Below are positions 8,385 through 16,171 of a stretch of DNA of 64,000 nt, one piece after another; position 1 is the first letter of the stretch; the number at the start of each line of letters is the position of its first letter. The notes under the pieces are model-generated. The model was not told the origin of the DNA. It made no database searches and saw nothing but the letters and a program-made list of their open reading frames with translations. The position numbers were made by a program, and so were the translations under genes. Source of the DNA: Candidatus Zhuqueibacterota bacterium (GTDB lineage Bacteria; Zhuqueibacterota; Zhuqueibacteria; Zhuqueibacterales; Zhuqueibacteraceae). The DNA lies in the NCBI GenBank assembly GCA_022616415.1, contig JAKEEU010000040.1, positions 96,065 to 160,064 on the forward strand, read 5' to 3'.

Positions 8385-8996
8385 ATGCCAGGTAAAGCCA
8401 AACGTGCGGCAAAAAAAACCAAACGTTCGACCAGCAAGGCCAAACGTCCGGCGAGCAAAGCCAAGCGCACCGCGAGCAAACCGAAAGGCGTCCAGCGCGT
8501 TCCCAAGGGCTATCATACGATCTCTCCACATTTGGTGGTCAAGGGCGCCAATGACGCGATTGAGTTTTATAAGAAAGCCTTTGGCGCCGTCGAGCATGGC
8601 CGCATGCCTACGCCCGATGGCAGCGCCATCATGCACGCCGAGATGCAAATTGGCGACTCGCGCTTTTTTCTCAATGATGAGATGATGGGCGCGAAATCCC
8701 CGCAATCGCTGGGCGGCTCGTCCATTACCGTTCATTTGTATGTTGAAGACGTGGACGCCTTGTGGAACCAAGCCGTCGCTGCCGGATGTCAAGTGGCGAT
8801 GCCGTTGGCGAATCAATTTTGGGGCGACCGTTACGGCATGCTGGCGGATCCGTTTGGCCACAACTGGTCGCTCGCCAGCCATATTGAAGATGTGCCGCCG
8901 GAGGAAATGGGCCAACGCGCGGCTGCTGCTATGGCCGCGATGGGTGGAGGTGAACAACCGCAAATGGGTGGCGGAGAACAACCTCCTCAGTGGTAA
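8385..8996 (+). CDS. VOC-fold (PhnB/glyoxalase-like) protein with histone-like Lys/Ala-rich N-terminal tail
   Basis: Residues about 42-165 form a vicinal-oxygen-chelate domain of the PhnB type (YHTISPHLVVKGANDAIEFY at the start, DPFGHNWSLASHIED at the end). Ahead of it is a 40-residue basic tail with repeated KAKR and SKAKR units, like bacterial histone H1-type tails. The C-terminus is Gly/Gln-rich and carries the repeat MGGGEQP twice. The start at 8385 follows GGAGG by six bases; an upstream in-frame codon at 8304 has no such site. PhnB-like proteins often have no proven enzyme activity. The tail could bind nucleic acid or polyphosphate. It follows terC by 81 bases and may be co-transcribed. 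Confidence 0.88.
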   Translation: MPGKAKRAAKKTKRSTSKAKRPASKAKRTASKPKGVQRVPKGYHTISPHLVVKGANDAIEFYKKAFGAVEHGRMPTPDGSAIMHAEMQIGDSRFFLNDEMMGAKSPQSLGGSSITVHLYVEDVDALWNQAVAAGCQVAMPLANQFWGDRYGMLADPFGHNWSLASHIEDVPPEEMGQRAAAAMAAMGGGEQPQMGGGEQPPQW

Positions 8997-9013
8997 AGTT
9001 ACCGCAAAAAATT

Positions 9014-9068
9014 CCACGCACCGAGTTTCGCCGAGATGTTTATAATCGGCGAGGCTCGGTGCGCGTGG
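9014..9068 (+). terminator. Long hairpin 3' of the VOC gene
   Basis: Two nested stems (CCACGCACCGAG and TCGCCGA pairing with TCGGCGA and CTCGGTGCGCGTGG) fold this stretch 17 bases after the VOC stop codon. There is no T tract, so it is either a Rho-type or structural 3' end, or a repeat element. Confidence 0.5.
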
Positions 9069-9256
9069 TGACCTTGAGCATACGAGATGATCGCCCACAG
9101 AAGAGGAACTTCCACAGAATTGAAAATTAAAAAACGATTGTTACTTGATTGTATAAGCGAGCCTTTTGACTATCCTCACATTTGCAGGATGACATTCATT
9201 ACGTGAAAAACCAGGATAAGCGGCACAAGGGGAGTATGATGGAATCAACAATCGTA

Positions 9257-9333
9257 ATGGCAATCCATCACAATCAATCAAACCAGAATAAATGATTGCT
9301 ATGACAATCCACCACGATCAATCAAACCAGAAC
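9257..9333. repeat. Imperfect tandem repeat of about 33 bases
   Basis: ATGGCAATCCATCACAATCA at 9257 and ATGACAATCCACCACGATCA at 9301 begin two near-identical copies that both continue into ATCAAACCAGAA. They lie directly before the truncated glycosidase gene and may mark the break that removed its 5' part. The rest of 9069-9256 shows no gene. Confidence 0.6.
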
Positions 9334-9354
9334 CGCATCTTTAGATCGGTTTTA

Positions 9355-10322
9355 GGGATTATCCTTTGGAAGAGCAAGGCGTGGATTTTTGGTGGCTCGC
9401 TTGGCAACAGCAGCATATCACCAAAGTGCCCGGGCTCAATCCAACGTGGTGGCTCAATTACGTTCATTTCACCGATATGGAGCGTCGCGGCAAAGCGCGC
9501 CCGCTGATCTTTCATCGTTGGGGCGGTTTGGGCAATCATCGCTATCAAATCGGCTTTTCCGTCGATGAAATTCCACTCTATGCCAAAGCCGGCTCGATCA
9601 TTCCCCTGCAGCCGAAGATGCGAAACACCGGTGAGAAGCCGATCGACCCGCTCATTCTCACCATTTTCCCCGGCGATTCCGGCTCGATTCGAATTTATGA
9701 AGATCAAGGCAACTCGCTTGGATATAAGCAGGACGAGTTTGCCTGGACGGCCGTTCGTCATGCGAAGCGCAAAGATGGAACGCGGAAGATCGAAATCTTT
9801 CCGGCGCGAGGCCGTTATCCCAACATGCTCGCCGAGCGCGCTTATGAAATTCGCTTGCCGGGTGCCTGGCCACCCGAAGCCGTGTCGTACAACAACCAGC
9901 CCGTTGCGTTTTCGCATGAAGAAACCGTACCGGGTTGGCGATACGACGGCGATAAGCTTATGACCATCATCTCTCTTCCAAAATTTCGTGTTACTGAAAA
10001 AGTGGAAGTGCTGATCAAGACACCCATTGCGCTTGCGGCCAGCAATCAGCTTCTCGACGGGGTTCCAGGCAAATTGGCGAGACTGCGTCGCGTCATGCCG
10101 TTGCTCAACAGCTTGTGGACAAAAGACTGGTCGCCGGAAATTTTGGTCGCTGCGGCGCAAACCGGCAACCGCATCAGCATCAATCCCCAAAGCGCTTTGG
10201 TAGAGCTGCAAAAATTAGAGCGCGAATTTCCTGAGGTGTTGAATCAAGTCCGCAATATGCAGGGCGACAGCACAACCATTGCTATCGCGCTGGGGCATTT
10301 AATTACTATAACCGTGAAATAA
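9355..10322 (+). pseudogene. Glycoside hydrolase family 31 remnant, 5'-truncated and internally deleted
   Basis: The frame begins abruptly inside a GH31 catalytic domain (EEQGVDFWWLAWQQ, then HRWGGLGNHRYQIGFS) and jumps directly to the conserved distal segment IPLYAKAGSIIPLQPKM and the C-terminal beta domain. In intact GH31 enzymes these two segments are separated by a large part of the barrel, including the acid/base region, so an internal deletion has occurred in frame. The N-terminal beta-sandwich is missing too. No ribosome site precedes the first ATG at 9366. The last about 110 residues (after IALAASNQLLDG) look like an ordinary C-terminal extension. It is not expected to be an active alpha-glucosidase. 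A short expressed beta-domain protein cannot be excluded, because the remaining frame has no stop. Confidence 0.75.
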
Positions 10323-10441
10323 CGGTTGCATAATTTAAACTTTGTAGCTAAATTTCTCTTAAGGCCGTAAGGCGGAAATTTTTGCCAAAAGGCTTTAGTT
10401 GGTTGATATTTTTACCAGTTCGAGAAAAAGGAGATGAACTT

Positions 10442-10666
10442 ATGATACTCGATGCCGAAGTAAAAGAAGATGGGACGCTTGTGGCACAGGCCCCAAGACA
10501 TTTGAGCGGCAAAAAAGTTCGGATCGTTATAAGAGACAAAACCAAGTTTCTATCAAATTGGAACGCGATAGCTGCTATTCTCAGCGAAGCAGATCGCCTC
10601 AGTATTCCTCGACGCAACTTTGATGAAATTCTTGATGACATTAGAGATTTCAGGGGACCAACATGA
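10442..10666 (+). CDS. Probable VapB-type antitoxin
   Basis: This 74-residue protein starts at the ATG at 10442, seven bases after GGAG. The N-terminal half (MILDAEVKEDGTLVAQAPRH) is a beta-rich, dimer-like segment, as in small antitoxins of PIN toxins. The C-terminal half is acidic and would wrap the toxin. It overlaps the following PIN gene by four bases (ATGA), the classical toxin-antitoxin arrangement. Such antitoxins normally bind and repress their own promoter. The family is inferred mainly from context. Confidence 0.75.
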   Translation: MILDAEVKEDGTLVAQAPRHLSGKKVRIVIRDKTKFLSNWNAIAAILSEADRLSIPRRNFDEILDDIRDFRGPT

Positions 10667-11082
10667 AGCTTGCATACATTGACTCTTGCGTTTGGATTGC
10701 CAGAGTTGAAGGTTTGCCTGAATATCAAAAAGTCATCGACGCGAATCTGCAGACACTCGCGGAAGAGGGGTGGACGTTTTGTACTTCCGATGTCGTCGTG
10801 CTTGAAGTTTTGGCCAAACCTCTCAGGGAAAATCAAGACCATTTAGTTCAAATTTACCGCAACATCATCCAAAAGCTGAAGACACTCAAGAACTATTCCG
10901 GCGTCTTTAAAAATGCCCTCTCGTTGACCAAATCGGAGAACCTCAAAGGCATGGACGCGATTCACGTTGCGATTGCCGAACATCATAACTGCCAACTTTT
11001 TGTTACAAGCGATCCCCATTTCCGGAATCTTAAAATTGTTCCACCCCAATTGATAAATCTAAGCAAAAGTGTTGCACGATAA
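10663..11082 (+). CDS. PIN-domain ribonuclease, VapC-like toxin
   Basis: The 139-residue PIN domain has the acidic metal-binding set in place: Asp7 (AYIDSCVWIA), Glu48 (VVVLEVLAKP), Asp98 (GMDAIHVAIA) and Asp117 (TSDPHF). It is therefore expected to be an active Mg-dependent RNase. VapC toxins usually cut tRNA or rRNA and are neutralised by the upstream antitoxin, whose stop codon overlaps this start. Length and motif spacing are normal for the family. Confidence 0.9.
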   Translation: MKLAYIDSCVWIARVEGLPEYQKVIDANLQTLAEEGWTFCTSDVVVLEVLAKPLRENQDHLVQIYRNIIQKLKTLKNYSGVFKNALSLTKSENLKGMDAIHVAIAEHHNCQLFVTSDPHFRNLKIVPPQLINLSKSVAR

Positions 11083-11185
11083 CTTGTTGAATTGTGCCCT
11101 CTCCTGCAATAAACAATCCCTGATTTTCTGCTTTTCGATTTTATTTTTATATTTGTGGCTTGCCGAAACGGAAAGGAAATGGACA

Positions 11186-12139
11186 ATGCAAAAATCAGCC
11201 TCTATTATTTTGTTGATCATATTTGCCTTAACGAGCACCGCCAGCGCCGGCTGGAAGGCGGCCCAAAAGCCGGCCAAGCTCATCGGCGGCGACGGCAAAT
11301 ACTTTATGCACCCCCGTTGGTCGCCGGACGGCGCGGCGATCGCATTCACCGAATCGAATTACAAAGGACTTTGGGTGGTGAAAGCCGACGGCACGGGCGC
11401 GCGGCAAATCACTGATGAAGTGGCGGCGGGTTTTGGCTTTGAGTGGGCGGCAAATGCCAATGCGATCATCAGCCGCGTGGCGAAATATGAGAAACGATTT
11501 CGCTACAACGCCGTTAAACTGTTCGACCTCGATAAAAACGAAACCCGCTTGCTCACGGATTTCCGCACGCTGATGCCCGGACTGCCGCATTGGGCCGATG
11601 CCGATCAGAAAGTTTACATGTACAACCGCACAAAACTGGAAATTTTTGATTCCGGCCTCAAACCCGCGGCGTTGGCGAAAACGGCGGCGCGCCGGCAAAT
11701 CCACTTCTTAAAAGAAGACAAAATTGCCATCGGGGACATTGCCACCGGCGCCTACAAAGTTTTCGAGCCGCTCGAGGGACGGCAGTGCCTTAACTTGACG
11801 CCTTCGCCTGACAGGAAAAAGATTGCTTTCGAGATAATGGGCGGCAATATGTACGTCATGAATGCGGACGGAACGGGAATAGTCGATCTTGGCCAAGGCC
11901 ATCGCCCGCAGTGGGCGCCGGACAGCGAGTATTTGGTTTATATGATCACCAAAGACGACGGGCACCAACTTCTTGCCTCCGATCTATATTCCATTCGTTG
12001 CGATGGACGGGAGAAAACCCAACTGACCACGACTAGCGACAAATTGGAAATGAATCCATCATGGTCAGCCGGCGGCAAGAAAATCGCTTTCGACGTCATG
12101 CACGAGGGGGCGATCTACGTATTGGAAATCTCCAAGTGA
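11186..12139 (+). CDS. Secreted TolB-like beta-propeller protein
   Basis: A signal peptide (about residues 1-22, IILLIIFALTSTASA) is followed by WD40-like PD40 repeats of the TolB type, with units such as HPRWSPDGAAIAFTE, NADGTGIVDLG and MNPSWSAGGKKIAFDVM. The protein should fold as a six- or seven-blade propeller in the periplasm or outside the cell. It lacks the TolB N-terminal domain, so it is not the Tol-Pal TolB itself. The start at 11186 follows an AAAGGAAA site; a longer upstream frame lacks one. The secreted amidase gene follows after 25 bases, so the two probably form an operon linked to cell-wall turnover. Confidence 0.85.
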   Translation: MQKSASIILLIIFALTSTASAGWKAAQKPAKLIGGDGKYFMHPRWSPDGAAIAFTESNYKGLWVVKADGTGARQITDEVAAGFGFEWAANANAIISRVAKYEKRFRYNAVKLFDLDKNETRLLTDFRTLMPGLPHWADADQKVYMYNRTKLEIFDSGLKPAALAKTAARRQIHFLKEDKIAIGDIATGAYKVFEPLEGRQCLNLTPSPDRKKIAFEIMGGNMYVMNADGTGIVDLGQGHRPQWAPDSEYLVYMITKDDGHQLLASDLYSIRCDGREKTQLTTTSDKLEMNPSWSAGGKKIAFDVMHEGAIYVLEISK

Positions 12140-12164
12140 ATCGACTTCGACAAGGAGCTGCGAA

Positions 12165-14669
12165 ATGAGATTAACTATCATCGTTTTGGCCGTTATCATA
12201 TTTCCTGCCGGCAATCTCTCCGCGCAAGTGACCGGCTTGGCCGGCTGGAACATTTATCTCGATCCCGGCCACAGCCAGAAAGAAAACATGGGAGTTTACG
12301 GCTATTCCGAAGCCGAGAAGGTTTTGCGTGTCGGCCTCGCCCTGCGCGACAACCTGCTGCAAACCACCGACATCGACACGGTCTATATCTCCCGCACCAA
12401 CGACCAACAAAGCGTCAGCCTCACGCAAAGAACCGATCACGCCAACAGCGCCGGCGCGGCATGGTATCACTCCATTCACAGTGATGCCGGATCCTCCACC
12501 GCCAACAGCACACTGTTGCTCTGGGGACAATATCGGGATGGCCGGGAGAAAATTCCGAACGGCGGCAGAGAGATGAGCGCGTATATCGTCAATCTGCTGA
12601 CGCGCGGCATGCGCACGACGACCCGGGGATCAATCGGCGATTGCAGCTTTTATGGATGCACCTTTACCGGCCCCTATCTGCACGTCAACCGCGAGAGCAC
12701 GATGCCCTCCGAGCTAAGCGAAGCCGGCTTTCACACCAACCCGGCTCAGAACCAACGCAATATGAATGCGGAATGGAAAACACTGGAAGGCAAAGCACTT
12801 TTCTGGTCGATTTTGCAATTTCACGGTCTCGAACGTCCCTCCGAAGGCATTTGCGCCGGCATCGTTTCAGACCTCGAAACCGGTATACCGCTCAACGGCG
12901 CGCACATCACATTGAATGGGCAAACCTATGTTACGGATTCTTACACTTCATTGTTTTATAAATATACTAGTGATCCGAATTTGCTTCATAACGGTTTCTA
13001 TTATTTTGAAAACGTCCCCAAAGGCACGCACCAAATGATCGTCGAGGCGGATAATTATAAAAGCGATACCTTGCAAGTTGTGGTGACCGATACTTTCTTT
13101 ACCTTCGCAGATCCCAAAACAGTTTCCCAAGTGCCTCCTTATGTTGTTTCGACCTCGCCCGCGCCGGGCGATGACAGGTTTCCGGCATGGGATGATCTCA
13201 TCATTGATTTCAGCCGCAGAATGAATCGGGTCTCGGTTGAAACTGCGCTCACGCTCACACCGGAGGTGACCAAAACTTTTATTTGGTCGAACAACGACAC
13301 CCGCCTGCGCATTCGCAAAGACAGCTTGAAAACGGAAACCGATTACACACTGACGATAGCCGGCAGCGCCCAAGGCCAATATGAGCATTTGCTCGATGGC
13401 AATGGCGACGGGCTCGGCGGCGATGATTTCGTTCTGCATTTCAAAACCGGGCCGCCGGATTTACGCGCGCCGCTTTTGATCTCCGTTTATCCGCCGGATG
13501 GCAGCACCAATGTGGAATTACATCCCATATTGAATATGCGATTCGACGAAGCGCTCGATCCGGCTTCCATCACCGCGGGCATTTTTAACCTGGAGCGTTT
13601 CCGGGATATTCCCACGGTCGACGGCACACTGAAGCATTATACCGTCGGCAGCCAAAGCGCCTTGTGCTTTTTCCCGGCGCTGCCTCTAACTTCCGGCCGG
13701 CTTTATATCGCCAGAATCTTTCCGGGTTTGCAAGATGTTTTCGGCAATAAAATAGACAGCCAGCAGATGTTCAGGCTTACCACCGGTAACGCCTCTTTTG
13801 AAACAATCAACATCGACAACTTCGATTCCAATCTCAACAGCAACTGGTTCGTGCCGCAACAAAGCGGCAGCACGACGGGCATCGTTACCGAGAAGACGAG
13901 CCGTGATGGCAATACAAACATCGTCAACCTGCTCACGCAAAGCACGACGTCGATGCAAATCAATTATGGCTGGGAGACGAACGCCGGCGCGTGGCTGATT
14001 CGCGAATATTTGTCCGGCGGACCGCCGCGGCAGGTGTTGTTCAATAGCAGCCATATTTTGCAGGTTTATGTTTTCGGCGATGGCAGCGGCAACAGGTTTC
14101 GTTTCGCGGTGGATGACAATGTTCCGGTTGAAAGCGCGGCGAATCATGAGGTGAGTCCCTGGTACACCATCGACTGGATCGGCTGGCGCCAAGTGTCATG
14201 GGACATGACGACCGACGGCACCGGCACGTGGATTGGCGACGGCAGGCTCGACGGCACGCTGCGATTCGACAGCATTCAACTTACTTACAACCCAGGCAGC
14301 GCCGCCGAAGGCACGGTTTATTTTGACGATCTGCGCTTGCAGAAAAAAGTTTCTGTTGACGTCGATGAACCGGCGGCAACTTTACCGAGTGCGTTTGCGC
14401 TCCAGCAAAACTATCCGAATCCATTCAATCCCGAAACCACGATCCGGTATCAAATACCGCGCGGCCGCCTTCACGTGTCGTTGACGATTTTTGATTTGAT
14501 GGGGAAGCCGGTTAGAACGTTGATCAACGCGGAACAGAGGGCCGGCGAATATGTGGCGCATTGGGACGGCAAAGATGCCGAGGGCAAACCCGTCGTGAGC
14601 GGTGTTTATCTTTATAAATTAACGGCGGGGGAATTGGTGCAGACGAAACGGATGATGCTGGTGCGATAA
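12165..14669 (+). CDS. Secreted N-acetylmuramoyl-L-alanine amidase with Ig-like domains and T9SS-type sorting domain
   Basis: The 834-residue precursor starts with a signal peptide (about 1-20). An amidase_3 zinc domain follows (about 27-225) with YLDPGHSQ (His36), the Glu near residue 49, HSIHSDAG (His105) and ELSEAGFHTN at the end. This enzyme class cuts the amide bond between muramic acid and the stem peptide. Then come a carboxypeptidase-regulatory-like segment, two Ig-like (Big_5-type) domains and a carbohydrate-binding-like beta domain. The last about 90 residues are a FlgD-like sorting domain (QNYPNPFNPETTIRY near its start, GVYLYKLTAGELVQTKRM at its end), as used by type IX secretion. 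AAGGAG is placed correctly before the ATG. Export to the surface is inferred from this tail and the PorV-like protein elsewhere in the window. Confidence 0.93.
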   Translation: MRLTIIVLAVIIFPAGNLSAQVTGLAGWNIYLDPGHSQKENMGVYGYSEAEKVLRVGLALRDNLLQTTDIDTVYISRTNDQQSVSLTQRTDHANSAGAAWYHSIHSDAGSSTANSTLLLWGQYRDGREKIPNGGREMSAYIVNLLTRGMRTTTRGSIGDCSFYGCTFTGPYLHVNRESTMPSELSEAGFHTNPAQNQRNMNAEWKTLEGKALFWSILQFHGLERPSEGICAGIVSDLETGIPLNGAHITLNGQTYVTDSYTSLFYKYTSDPNLLHNGFYYFENVPKGTHQMIVEADNYKSDTLQVVVTDTFFTFADPKTVSQVPPYVVSTSPAPGDDRFPAWDDLIIDFSRRMNRVSVETALTLTPEVTKTFIWSNNDTRLRIRKDSLKTETDYTLTIAGSAQGQYEHLLDGNGDGLGGDDFVLHFKTGPPDLRAPLLISVYPPDGSTNVELHPILNMRFDEALDPASITAGIFNLERFRDIPTVDGTLKHYTVGSQSALCFFPALPLTSGRLYIARIFPGLQDVFGNKIDSQQMFRLTTGNASFETINIDNFDSNLNSNWFVPQQSGSTTGIVTEKTSRDGNTNIVNLLTQSTTSMQINYGWETNAGAWLIREYLSGGPPRQVLFNSSHILQVYVFGDGSGNRFRFAVDDNVPVESAANHEVSPWYTIDWIGWRQVSWDMTTDGTGTWIGDGRLDGTLRFDSIQLTYNPGSAAEGTVYFDDLRLQKKVSVDVDEPAATLPSAFALQQNYPNPFNPETTIRYQIPRGRLHVSLTIFDLMGKPVRTLINAEQRAGEYVAHWDGKDAEGKPVVSGVYLYKLTAGELVQTKRMMLVR

Positions 14670-14726
14670 GAAACACGGACGGTATGGACAAACGCGGATG
14701 AGACCGAACGAACTAAAAGGGGTGAA

Positions 14727-15068
14727 CTATCGATTTCGACGAGGCCCGGGCCACTTCAAAGCATGTACCGTTTCATCCTTTACTTGCATGTACTCAATTC
14801 GAGCTGAATTGACACGAGCAACTTTGCCCATGCGTGCTGTTTTAGTTTTATACTTCTCGTGAATCAAATCTGCCGTCCAACGAATGGCTTCTTCAACGGC
14901 TTCGCGCGAAAGCTCTGGCCAATTGCGCAGGATGGAGTCAATCGAGTCACCCATGCTTAGGAACGTGAGCACCGTGCTCACCGGTACACGGGTGCCCTTG
15001 AAAGTCAATTTGCCATGACAGACTTTAGGGTCAACAACGAGATGCTTGCCAATTTCTGATCGTTTCAT
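14727..15068 (-). CDS. DUF433 family protein, orphan antitoxin-like
   Basis: The DUF433 core is clear: HLVVDPKVCHGKLTFKGTRV at residues 9-28, then a short helical HTH-like part ending near 70 (AVEEAIRW). DUF433 proteins are DNA-binding and often pair with a DUF5615 PIN-like toxin directly downstream. Here the next reverse-strand space holds no such partner, so it is an orphan. The tail beyond residue 72 is longer than the usual family length of 70-80. Its start at 15068 is preceded by a plausible promoter that overlaps the promoter of the divergent gene. Confidence 0.85.
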   Translation of the reverse strand: MKRSEIGKHLVVDPKVCHGKLTFKGTRVPVSTVLTFLSMGDSIDSILRNWPELSREAVEEAIRWTADLIHEKYKTKTARMGKVARVNSARIEYMQVKDETVHALKWPGPRRNR

Positions 15069-15090
15069 AAATTTTTATCCTTGGATTCTA

Positions 15091-15120
15091 CTGACAAAAT
15101 ATAAGAAGCAAAATTATAAA
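15091..15120 (+). promoter_or_regulatory. Promoter of the secreted alpha/beta-barrel gene
   Basis: CTGACA (15091-15096), an 18-base spacer and TATAAA (15115-15120) precede the ATG at 15148 with room for a start site and a GGGAG ribosome site. It overlaps the divergent promoter of the DUF433 gene almost completely. Confidence 0.5.
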
Positions 15121-15126
15121 AAGCAA
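15098..15126 (-). promoter_or_regulatory. Promoter of the DUF433 gene
   Basis: On the reverse strand TTGCTT (15126-15121), a 17-base spacer and TATATT (15103-15098) lie 29 bases before the ATG at 15068. The overlap with the forward promoter means the two genes should compete for polymerase or share one operator. Confidence 0.5.
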
Positions 15127-15147
15127 GTCACGGAAGGGAGATGATTT

Positions 15148-15882
15148 ATGCGTCATCTGCTTTTGTTCGTCATGCTTGTGCTCTTTGTGACAAGTGCCGA
15201 CGCTGATTATTTGTACAAAGCCATGTTCGTGCGCGCGGCACCGGGCAAATTGCTCGATCTCATCACGCTGTACAAAGAGCGCATGCCGGTTTACGACGCC
15301 GCTGGTGATCTTCGCCCATTCTGGATGCGCCACAGCCAGGGCGACCAATGGGATTTGATGTTTCTGTTCCCCATGGAAAGCTACAGCGAATATTTTAAAC
15401 CGGACCGGATTGCCAAGCGCCAGCACGCGGCTGAAAAAGCCGGACTGCCGCAGGATCAATTCGCCAAAAAATTCTACGAATTGGTCGCGTGGCACGAAGA
15501 AGTCTTTGTCGAGGGTCCGGCGCTCGAACAAGTGCAAAAAACTTTCAGTGGCGCGGGTTTCTTTCATGTTGAGATTTTTCTCGCCTTGCCTGGCAAGCAA
15601 GCCGAGCTTTATCACGAGCGCGAGATGGAGAATGCTTATCTGAAAACGCTCGCTCGTCCGGAGAATCTCATCTTCACGCACGACCAGGGCGCGGCGTGGG
15701 ACTTGTTTACCATCGGCTGCTATCGTGATCTCAAGCATTATGCCGAGAGCGCCGATATTCCGGATGAGAAAGAAGAACAAGCGGCTCGCGCCGCCGGATT
15801 CGAAGGCGCCGACAAAATCGGGACTTACTTGCGGACACTGATTCAGTTGCACCACGATACGCTGGCGGTGGCGGTGAAGTAA
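15148..15882 (+). CDS. Secreted protein with tandem dimeric alpha-beta barrel-like halves, function unknown
   Basis: A signal peptide (about 1-19, LLLFVMLVLFVTSADA) precedes two similar halves. The first begins YLYKAMFVRAAPGKLLDLIT and the second FFHVEIFLALPGKQAELYHE. Both have the pattern of ferredoxin-like alpha/beta barrel domains such as the NIPSNAP or EthD types, so a pseudo-dimer in one chain is likely. GGGAG lies seven bases before the ATG. No catalytic residue can be named. A repeat of the CCAACGGAT family follows it. The call rests on fold pattern only. Confidence 0.8.
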   Translation: MRHLLLFVMLVLFVTSADADYLYKAMFVRAAPGKLLDLITLYKERMPVYDAAGDLRPFWMRHSQGDQWDLMFLFPMESYSEYFKPDRIAKRQHAAEKAGLPQDQFAKKFYELVAWHEEVFVEGPALEQVQKTFSGAGFFHVEIFLALPGKQAELYHEREMENAYLKTLARPENLIFTHDQGAAWDLFTIGCYRDLKHYAESADIPDEKEEQAARAAGFEGADKIGTYLRTLIQLHHDTLAVAVK

Positions 15883-15934
15883 CCCCTGCGGGCAGAGCCA
15901 GACGGCTCGTCCGGAAGCTGGACAAAAATTTGAC

Positions 15935-16009
15935 CAACGGATAAAAAGCGGCCAACGGATAAGATAAATTCGTTTTTCAAAAAATCCGTTGGCCGCCTTT
16001 ATCCGTTGG
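15935..16009. repeat. CCAACGGAT palindromic repeat, copy 2
   Basis: The outer arms CCAACGGATAAAAAGCGGCC and its near-complement ending in CCGTTGG enclose a second CCAACGGAT / ATCCGTTGG pair. It lies 53 bases after the stop of the preceding gene and is a good candidate transcription terminator. Confidence 0.85.
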
Positions 16010-16057
16010 AGATTCTTTTTTGATTCGTATTGATGTTTGCAAAAGTAAAAGGGAAAT

Positions 16058-16137
16058 GTCATCCCGCTGTTGCGGGATCTTTTTTTCAATTGAGCACAGT
16101 GCTGGATTGGAAAAGGATTCCGCCGCGGCGGGATGAC
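16058..16137. repeat. GTCATYC inverted repeat, copy 1
   Basis: GTCATCCCG at 16058 and CGGGATGAC ending at 16137 bracket an element with the internal signature GAGCACAGTGCT. Three related copies lie at 42907, 47417 and 50617. The element ends directly before the PQQ-like gene and contains one of that gene's alternative start codons (16133). Confidence 0.75.
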
Positions 16138-16171
16138 ATCCAACCAAAAATTCAGCCTGAAGCTTACACAC

